From Ehretia macrophylla (taxonomy: Eukaryota; Streptophyta; Magnoliopsida; Boraginales; Ehretiaceae), in the NCBI GenBank assembly GCA_037974665.1, contig CM075773.1:61100763-61164762 (forward strand): DNA of 64,000 nucleotides, given 5' to 3'. Shown in pieces: positions 56,181 through 64,000 of the stretch. Numbering within the stretch: the first letter of the stretch is position 1; the number at the start of each line of letters is the position of its first letter. The position numbers and the translations under genes are program-made. Below the pieces are notes generated by a model. The model did no database searches. It was not told the origin of the DNA and saw only the letters and a program-made list of their open reading frames with translations.

Positions 56181-57670
56181 AAAGCTAGCTGCAATCCTGT
56201 CATTTGTTACTAGGTAAAAGTAGGTAGAACCTGATTCAAAGTCGGTGAAATGGAGATCGGATCCCACTTTTGTCTTCCATAGGTACAATAGGACATTTTT
56301 AAATTAATATTTAATAAATTAATAATTTATTTTAATTAATAAAAATATCTGGTCTCAAGTTTAAAAAGTTGATAAATTCGATAAAATTATAAAATAATAC
56401 ATTTAATTTTTTTTTTTTGTATTTTATTGATCCAAATATTTCATAAATTAATAATTAGATAAAAAGTACATAATAAATTGACTATGAGGTTTTTTTAAAA
56501 TATGAATTAAGAGTAATTTATTTTTTATTGAACTTCAAATCTAACTTAATCTCATATTTAATTATTTAAAGAGAAAAATTGAGATAATCCTACAAGGATT
56601 AGGATATAAGATTAGAAAAATTAGTTTTTATCCTAATCCTACAAGGACTTAGATACGAGATTAGAGAAAATTTGTTATAATGTTATTAAATTAAATTTTA
56701 TCTTCTATTCTCATTACTTATATTTTTAAATTGGATCGAAAAAATACAAGTCACTTTTCAAAAAAAGACGTCTTAATCATAATATATTTACTATAAAATC
56801 AAAAAAAATTAAAAATATCTCTATTAATTAATAGTTATTAATTTATCGATAAATTAATATCTCGCTAAATTAATAGAATTTAGTGGTCCCAATACTATTA
56901 ATTTAAAGAAGTTTTACTGTATAATAGTCTTGTGTCTTTATGCTTTAATGTCCTATTATTATTATTCCTTAAAAAGATTCTTGTTCTTTGTAACTACCGG
57001 GTCTTTGATCTAGTGTTCTTTGTTGTATGTACAAGAGGTTATGTGATTAATCCTGATAGTACCATTATTTAATGTATATTTTACAACTTAGTCATTCCTT
57101 AAATAAAAATAAATAAAATTATGAGGTAGAAGGAATAAGAGGATTGTATAAGATTTTAAAGAGAATAATCATGAAGGATTATATACAAAAATTTTAAAAG
57201 TTAACATTGTCCAACATACACTAAACAATTAACGGATTTGTTTAACAACTCTACTAACTAAAATTCTACTGTTAAAAATTTTACAACTTAAAAACTAGCT
57301 CGAATCCAGTCATTTGTTATTATGTAAAAGTAGGTAGAACCTGATTCAAAGTCGGTGAAATGGAGATCGGATCCCACTTTTGTCTTCCATAGGTATAATA
57401 GTCTTGTGTCTTTATGCTTTAATGTCCTATTATTATTATTCCTTAAAAAAGATTCTTGTTCTTTGTAATTACTGGGTCTTTAATCTAGTGATATATTTTT
57501 TATTGTGTGTACAAGATGTTATGTGATTAATTTTGTTGGTACCATTATTTAATATATATTTTACAACTTAGCCCTCGCTTAAATAAAAATAAATAAAATT
57601 ATGAGGTAGAAGGAATAAGAGGATTGTATAAGATTATAAAGAGAATAATCATGAAGGATTATATATAAAT
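56079..57670 (+). repeat. Local tandem duplication, first copy interrupted
   Basis: Copy 1 spans 56079-57186 and copy 2 spans 57187-57670. Both contain CTGATTCAAAGTCGGTGAAA then TGGAGATCGGATCCCACTTT, TAATAGTCTTGTGTCTTTAT, a SINE-like stretch and ATTATGAGGTAGAAGGAATA. Copy 2 reads straight through, while copy 1 is split by the 628-bp insert at 56292-56919. The insertion therefore postdates or accompanied the duplication. Confidence 0.85.
56292..56919. mobile_element. 628-bp AT-rich insertion with 8-bp TSD
   Basis: The insert is flanked by TACAATAG (56284-56291) and TATAATAG (56920-56927), while the empty site in copy 2 reads GTATAATAGTC. It begins GACATTTTTAAATTAATATT and ends ATTTAAAGAAGTTTTACTG. 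It contains TTAATAAATTAATAATTTA / ATAAATTAATATCTCGCTAA arrays. Partial relatives occur near 58300 and 58950-59070. Class unresolved. Confidence 0.7.
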
Positions 57671-59231
57671 TGATAAATTTAACTTAATGACAATAAGGCT
57701 TGGACATTTTATATATGGTATGCTTGTAATTAAATAGAAATAAGAGGAATTAGACCGATCTCTTCTATACTTTTTCTTTATGAATCCTTCTATAAAAAAG
57801 GGCAGAGTTTTAAAATTCTCTAACAAATCCCTTTAGCCCCTTTTTCTTGATTTGAATATATACCTTGTTAAGATAAGTATTTTAAATGAAAGGAAAGGAA
57901 GGGGAAGGACGTTTATGAAGGATCCTTCTATAGCCTTTTAATTGTAAGGATTGCATCTATCCATAACCTTGAATTGAAAGAATTCTACGATTATCTCAAT
58001 TTAAGATTTTTTTTTTTTTTAAAGTGTTCGTTTATAAAAAGTATTTCTTGTTCTTAACCTTTTTTATTATTTTATTATTTTCAGGTACATAAGTAATTTT
58101 TATTTAAAATTATCCTTTTTTTCTCTAACACAAATAAATAATTATAAAATTCTTCCCTTCCTTTCACTTATTATTCTTTGTGCAATCCAATCAATTGCTT
58201 TCTTTGTGCAATCCAATCAATTGCTTTTATTTATTTCCTATACATTCCTTTCATTTCCCTTGTGCAACCCAACTATAAGTGGAATTCCTTTAAATTAATA
58301 ATTTAGATTAAATAATAAAATTATTTGGTCCCAACCTAGGACCCATGTTAAATAAATAATCTTCATAAAATTATAAAATAACACATTTCAAATATTTCCT
58401 TGGTATTTTATAGGTCCCTTGTTTAACTTGTAAATCATCATATTTTTTCAAAACCCATTGTTGCAATTCTTTTTGCGTGCAGTAAAATGTTCTTTACCAT
58501 GCTCACAAAATGGTTTACGCATTTCATATATCATGGTTCTTTTTCTTTTACAGTACCTTTGAGATGGAAAATCATTTTTACTATTTTAAAATTGAAGATA
58601 CCATAAATAATAAGATATTGCATTGCGTTAAATAGTGTCAGCTTTGATTTTATTTTACATTGTACATACTTGTTTTAGTAAAGTTGAATACATTGAATCT
58701 CTATGCTAACTATTTATAATTTAATGAACTTTGAATTAATTGAATACTTATAAAAATAGTATTTTGAATCTTATAATCCTTTAAAACTTAACTTGATTAC
58801 TTGATGTGATAAGGCCTTTTACCTTTAGGTCAGAATGCCGCTATCATGTGTGATAAGTCTTCCGATTAACTAATTGAGACTATCTCTGATTTATAGTTGG
58901 TAGAACATTAAAATTTGTAGCTTCTCATATTTTTACTGTTAAGCCAAAAATACTAAAAATCTGTTTATAAATTAATAATTATTATAAATTTATCAATAAA
59001 CTGAGTTCTCTCTGAATTAATAAAATTTAAGTGGGTGCAATATTATTATCTAGAAATATTATATTTTACAATAATAGTCTTAACTAACCAATCCTTTCCT
59101 CTCATTTCCCCCCAATTAGGACGATTACATTTCCTTCCTTTGCGTGCGGATCCAAACACGGTGTACATCTGTCCTGGCACTCTACATCCATAAACACTTA
59201 TTACCACTTCACCTCTCTCTACCCAGCAACC
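57671..59231. other. Intergenic upstream of APM1, no gene
   Basis: AT-rich DNA. A 26-bp direct repeat (TCTTTGTGCAATCCAATCAA plus six) lies at 58175-58226. A T-run lies near 58008. The promoter of the aminopeptidase gene occupies the right end. Confidence 0.5.
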
Positions 59232-59318
59232 CCTATATATATATACACACACACAACCACATATACATATATATACATAAAACACACACAAACTCACACT
59301 CACTCACACACAGAGAAA
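59232..59318 (+). promoter_or_regulatory. APM1 TATA box and leader
   Basis: CCTATATATATATACAC at about 59230-59246 is a plausible TATA element about 75-85 bp before the ATG. The leader is CA-rich (CACACACAAACTCACACTCA), without upstream ATGs close to the start. Confidence 0.45.
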
Positions 59319-62300
59319 ATGGAGCAATTCAAAGGCCAGCCGCGATTGCCGAAATTCGCCGTCCCTAAACGCTACGATCTCCTCCTCAAACCCGACCTCT
59401 CCGCCTGCAAATTCGCGGGCGCCGTCGATATCTCCGTCGACGTCGTCGCCGATACCAAATTCCTCGTCCTCAATGCCGCCGAACTTTCCGTTGACTCCAA
59501 ATCCGTCGTCTTCAAATCCTCCTCCAACAACAAAGTACTCTTTAATCTCTCTCTCTATTTGTAAAACGCTGTTGTTTGATAGATTGTTTAATTCATTTTG
59601 TTTTGTTATGAAGGTTTTGCAGGCGGTGAAGGTGGAGCTGATGGAAGAGGATGAGATAATGGTGGCGGAGTTTGGTGAGAATTTGCCGATTGGTGTTGGG
59701 GTTTTGAGTATTGCTTTTCAAGGAACCCTAAATGATCGCATGAAAGGCTTCTATAGAAGGTACTTTTGCTCTTTATATATATGTGTGTGTGTGTATTGTA
59801 TGTAGATATGTAATGCTTAGTAAATATGTTTTTGTTTCTATCATGTAAATTCTGGTAATTTATATGTGTGTTTGTTACTCTTTGTTGTCTCATTTTACAA
59901 ATTTCTGATACACAAACGCACACACATTTACATGATATATACATTCACATGTGTACTAAACATTACATATCTATATGTCTATATTTATGTTGTGTGTGTT
60001 GTTGTGTATAGTTTTTGTTGTCTCAATTTTCAACTTCTGGTCAATATACATTATTTTATACAGTTATTTGTGAAATTTATTAAAAGTTTTGATTTTTACA
60101 GTTAATTATTGGTGGTAAATTCTTGTGAACTTTTTTTTCTTTTTTGTGGTTTTATGATACTTCCGATTGCCTTGTGTTTAAGGTTTAGTATATGTTACGC
60201 GCTCTGAGCATTTATTAGTTGTGTGTGATTTCTTTATTAATTAAGTTTTTGGCATGTTATTATCGGTCCCTCTTTCTTTAAATCTGTTTATGAATTTATT
60301 AAAGTTTTAATCTTCACTGTTAATTAGTGGTTTTTATAACTCATATCTTTGCTGACATTTTTGGTAGGGTTGTAATTTACTTTTGGGTTGGTTTGTGTTT
60401 AGGGTTTAGTATATGCCATGATTTCCGAGCATTTAATAATTCCGTGTGTGATTAAATTATAAGTGAATACGTGACAAAGGTGTTTTGTTTTTTGTGAGGC
60501 ATTTTTAACCGGAGTAACTCTTCACATCCTGATATTTCGGAACTTTATAAAGAAATGTCGAGAATCTTTTCTTGATTTGTATTGTTTCTGATGGACTGAT
60601 GGAGTTATGGGTGAATCTTACCTTGTTTGTTATTTAAAGACAATATGCCTGCTACACATGTTGCCAGTCACCTGGTACCTTACAGATTTTAGGTACATTA
60701 ATTGAATAAGCTCGAACCAATGAAGGAAGATTTAAAGGCAACAATATTGAAAGTCTTATTGCTTCTGTCATTTTAGCTCAACTCTCATCTTGTTTCCATT
60801 TAATGTTGTGTAGCCATTTTGTGTTTCTTATCTTCGTTATTGTTGCTTTTCTTCAGTGTTTATGAGCATAATGGAGAAAAGAAAAATATGGCTGTGACAC
60901 AATTTGAACCAGCTGATGCTAGGCGGTGCTTTCCATGTTGGTATGAACCTGCTTGCAGGGTGATCTCTCCCCCCCCCTCCCCCCCTCCCCTGCCTCTTTC
61001 TTTGCTCTTTTGTGCATGCGTGTGTGTGTGTACATGCATATTTATTCTGCTTTAGATTTGCGTGCCGTGCTGTGTGTACGTATATACTTTACAATTTTTG
61101 TTGCTTCTGAAATCGAGTTTCTATTGACGATGTACTACAGTACTAGTAGTTTCCAAACTAATGGGAGATTGAAAATATTTGAAAGATGTGAGCCCTGAAC
61201 ATTGCAATATTCTTAGCGTTTTGTTTGTGTGCAATATTTTCAACGTTACCTGTTCATTGGATTTTGCAATCCGCTTCCATAGATTTCTTGTAAGGTTTTG
61301 CATTGTGTAACTGTCTATATCATTGTGCCAATATAACATGATGCTGTTAGTATCCACCTAGCTGCATGCTATTTCAATTTGCTTATTAGAGCTTGATTTC
61401 TGATCCTATTTTCTTGGTTTTGTATGTCTATGCTGTTTAGGCTACATTCAAGATCACGTTGGAAGTACCGTCAGAACTTATTGCACTTTCCAACATGCCA
61501 GTTATTGAAGAAAAGTTGAATGGAAATCTTAAGACAGTTTACTATCAGGAATCACCAATCATGTCTACATATCTGGTAGCAGTTGTTGTTGGCTTGTTTG
61601 ACTATGTTGAAGGCCACACACCTGATGGTACTTCTAAGTACCTTCTTATCTCTTTTTGGTGTTTCTTTCTAAGACTTTCATACCCTTCTTGTTAATAATT
61701 TATATCACCTCATGCAGGAATCCCTGTTCGCGTATACGGCCAAGTTGGCAAGGCAAATCAAGGAAAGTTTGCTTTGGATGTTGCTGTTAAGACACTTCCT
61801 TTGTTCAAAGAGTATATCTCAGTTTCTCTTTCTTGCAGCAAAATTTCAATTGTTGGCATTACTGTTCTTGTTGTGAGAGCAATTGGTTGTGCTTCTTAAT
61901 AAGGAGATTATGAGACTGCATTTCTTACTTGTCAAATTGAGTTGTCTTTTGGTGCTCAATGTTCTAATTAATTTGGTTATGTTTCACCTATGAAAACTTT
62001 GTAGGTACTTTGCCATGCCATATTCCCTACCCAAGTTGGACATGATCGCAATTCCTGATTTTGCTGCTGGAGCGATGGAAAACTATGGTCTAGTTACATA
62101 TCGTGAAACGGCTTTGCTATACGATGAAAAGAACTCTGCCGCAGCTAACAAACAGAGGGTAATTTCCGCACGTTGTATCTTAGTTCATCTTTTTCCAAAC
62201 TACTTGTGCTAATTCAGTGTGCTTTTATTATCATCTTAGCGTGAATACTATAGATTACTAACCATGCCAGTTTGCATCTCTTCAGGTTGCAACTGTAGTT

Positions 62301-64000
62301 GCCCATGAACTTGCACATCAATGGTTTGGCAATCTTGTGACCATGGAATGGTGGACACATCTATGGCTGAATGAGGGATTTGCAACATGGGTATTTCGTT
62401 ATTATCTTTTGACGCTTATGCTTGTCCATTGCTTGTATGCTGGAACACCATTTTATAAGTTCTTCTGTCTTTATGGGTTTTCAGGTGAGCTATTTAGCTA
62501 CTGATAGCTTATTTCCAGAATGGAAAATTTGGACTCAGTTTCTTGACGAAAGTACTGAGGGCCTTCGTCTGGATGGGCTTGCTGAATCTCACCCAATTGA
62601 GGTAAATAAGCACCACTTAGCGTTCATTGTACTTTGTGTAATATAACCCTAGACTTTTGATGCTCATTTATGTCTCTGTATGCTTACCAATCATCTTATC
62701 TCAGAACTTCATTGAGGTCTTGGCTGTATTTCCAGGTGGACGTAAATCATGCTGGTGAAATTGATGAAATTTTTGATGCAATTAGTTACAGAAAGGGTGC
62801 ATCTGTCATTCGGATGTTACAGAGCTATCTTGGTGCAGAGAGTTTCCAGGTTCGTTCCAATTTCTGCCAGTTCCATCTCTTTTAGGTTGTAACAATTTTA
62901 TTTTATTTTGCGATGCCAAGTCTCCTTGTTTGACTAGTTATTGGGCACACTTAATGTGTGTGCATATAGTGAAACAAATACTTTTTATGCAAAAAAGAAA
63001 GTAGCAATAATGTAGATTAAAGGACTACATCCATTATTCACTGATCATTGATTTTCTTTTCCAGTCAACTTGCTCATACCCTAGGCACACTCATTCTTGA
63101 GAGGGTGGGTACCGTACAAAGAAAGTTGAAAAGCACATGTTTTTGAATAGCTTAAGAACTCATTATTGTTGCACCAAGGATGACTGTAACAGTCAAATCA
63201 CGACCAAAGCAGCAATTTGAATGTTTATCAGCTTCTATTGCTACCTCAGAATAAAATGTTATAGTTTCTCTTCTTTTTTCTTTTTTCTTTTTTTTTTCCC
63301 CTTTCTTCTCTCTAATTATTATTTTTTCTTTGTTGGGGGAGGGGTTCTGTGGTGCAATTGTCTTTGTGTTTTTAACATGCAATCATGGAATTGAAAAGCA
63401 TTGCAAACATTTTTGGTAATGGACCTCATCTTGGGACATCTCAGAAAGGAGAGAGGAATATAACTGCTCCAGGACATGGTAATAGGTTGGCTTCTTCTGG
63501 AATGCTACAAAATGGTATCAATACAGATCAAATGAATACACGTGTTTTAGATTGCTATTTATGCTAAATTCGCAAATATCTCCATCACGTGATACCCCAC
63601 CACGAGTACCACTGCCTATAATAAGACTATAGTTTGACAAATCTTGTACATTTAGTTGATGGAGTGTGGGAAGTGGCGATAGGTTAGGGCATTCCAGTTA
63701 CTTGATAAATGGACTTTATAGTGTGGGATTTTGGTGAACGGGCCAAGTAAAGCATGCCAATAAGTGCTGCTCATTACTAATTATTCTTTATTTCTTGATT
63801 CTTTATTTACTCACTATTCGCATATTAGTATTTTATTATAACTTTTTTTATCTGCGGCTTATGTGAAGATTGACACACTTCTTATTGTGGCTTCTGGCAA
63901 CTAGAAAGCACTTGCTTCATACATAAAAAGATATGCATGCTCAAATGCGAAGACGGAAGATCTGTGGTCTGTCCTTCAGGAAGTATCTGGTGAACCTGTG
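59319..64000 (+). CDS. APM1: M1 aminopeptidase APM1 (puromycin-sensitive type), 5' half
   Basis: Ten exons join in frame to 444 residues: 59319-59534, 59614-59759, 60857-60959, 61441-61627, 61718-61811, 62005-62158, 62286-62390, 62485-62601, 62736-62849 and 63905-64000 (cut by the window). The start [21 protein letters not shown] is typical of plant APM1. The substrate-binding GAMEN motif is at residues 271-275. The zinc site is HELAH (307-311) with the third ligand Glu330 in LWLNE, so the catalytic centre is intact. The enzyme removes N-terminal residues from peptides; plant APM1 is linked to auxin transport, cell cycle and root development. The family length is about 870 residues, so about half lies beyond the window. 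Odd: residue 150 is Tyr in PCWYEPACR, where relatives have Asp. Intron 9 (62850-63904) is long and carries coding-like DNA. Confidence 0.95.
60969..60993 (+). repeat. C-rich tract at the start of APM1 intron 3
   Basis: Runs of 4-8 cytosines separated by single T residues begin about 9 bases after the exon 3 donor site. The complementary strand satisfies the G-quadruplex pattern. Confidence 0.7.
63168..63567 (+). other. Coding-like DNA inside APM1 intron 9
   Basis: Two short frames lie within the intron. One at about 63180-63255 reads [20 protein letters not shown] and stops. The other at 63385-63567 includes [20 protein letters not shown] and [20 protein letters not shown]. Composition is exon-like, but neither can belong to the M1 protein, whose exons 9 and 10 join directly (..[11 protein letters not shown]..). 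I do not recognise the source; a captured gene fragment or chance frames are both possible. Confidence 0.35.

Noticed and set aside
1..64000. CRISPR arrays, bacterial operons, riboswitches
   Set aside because: The window is plant nuclear DNA with spliced genes and transposons; regularly spaced identical repeats with unique spacers were not seen.

Overview
This window looks like a eudicot plant nuclear chromosome. The genes have plant-type GT..AG introns and AT-rich spacers, and the families are plant-specific: a group IIc WRKY factor, a PMI1-related NT-C2 protein, a class II cytosolic small heat-shock protein, plant M1 aminopeptidase APM1 and plant GH35 beta-galactosidase. An asterid-like relative is my guess; the species cannot be read from the sequence.

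Four loci look functional: the small heat-shock protein (14145-14615, +), a three-exon WRKY50/51-type gene (36908-40166, +), a PMIR1-type gene convergent to it (40986-44474, -), and the first ten exons of an M1 aminopeptidase (59319-64000, +, running off the window). Three loci are broken. They are an ankyrin/PGG-domain pseudogene (195-1167), a pararetrovirus-derived movement-protein ORF with one in-frame stop (6539-7861), and a GH35 beta-galactosidase fragment that has lost both ends (7903-9760, -).

Most of the remaining sequence is a layered mosaic of small transposons, and several ends could be fixed from target-site duplications (TSDs) visible in the sequence. These are two Mutator-like elements with perfect 9-bp TSDs (1711-3340; 46635-47772), one non-autonomous hAT with an 8-bp TSD (27475-28534), and three solo LTRs with 5-bp TSDs (4245-4624; 17717-18530; 22734-25139). 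There are also SINEs with duplications of about 17 bp (3483-3702; 49731-49851), LINE tails, several MITE families, and an unusual fold-back family whose arms are built from reiterated short units; two copies have 8-bp TSDs.

Layout: 0-13 kb holds the pseudogenes, the viral insertion and mobile elements. At 13-15 kb is the heat-shock gene, with a 147-bp tandem duplication of its heat-shock-element promoter. From 15 to 36 kb there is only mobile-element and repeat DNA. At 36-45 kb are the convergent WRKY and PMIR1 genes. From 45 to 59 kb lie repeats, including two local direct duplications. From 59 to 64 kb is APM1. The genes have no common pathway; they are unrelated single-copy genes separated by transposon islands. 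I found no CRISPR array, operon, rRNA or convincing tRNA gene.
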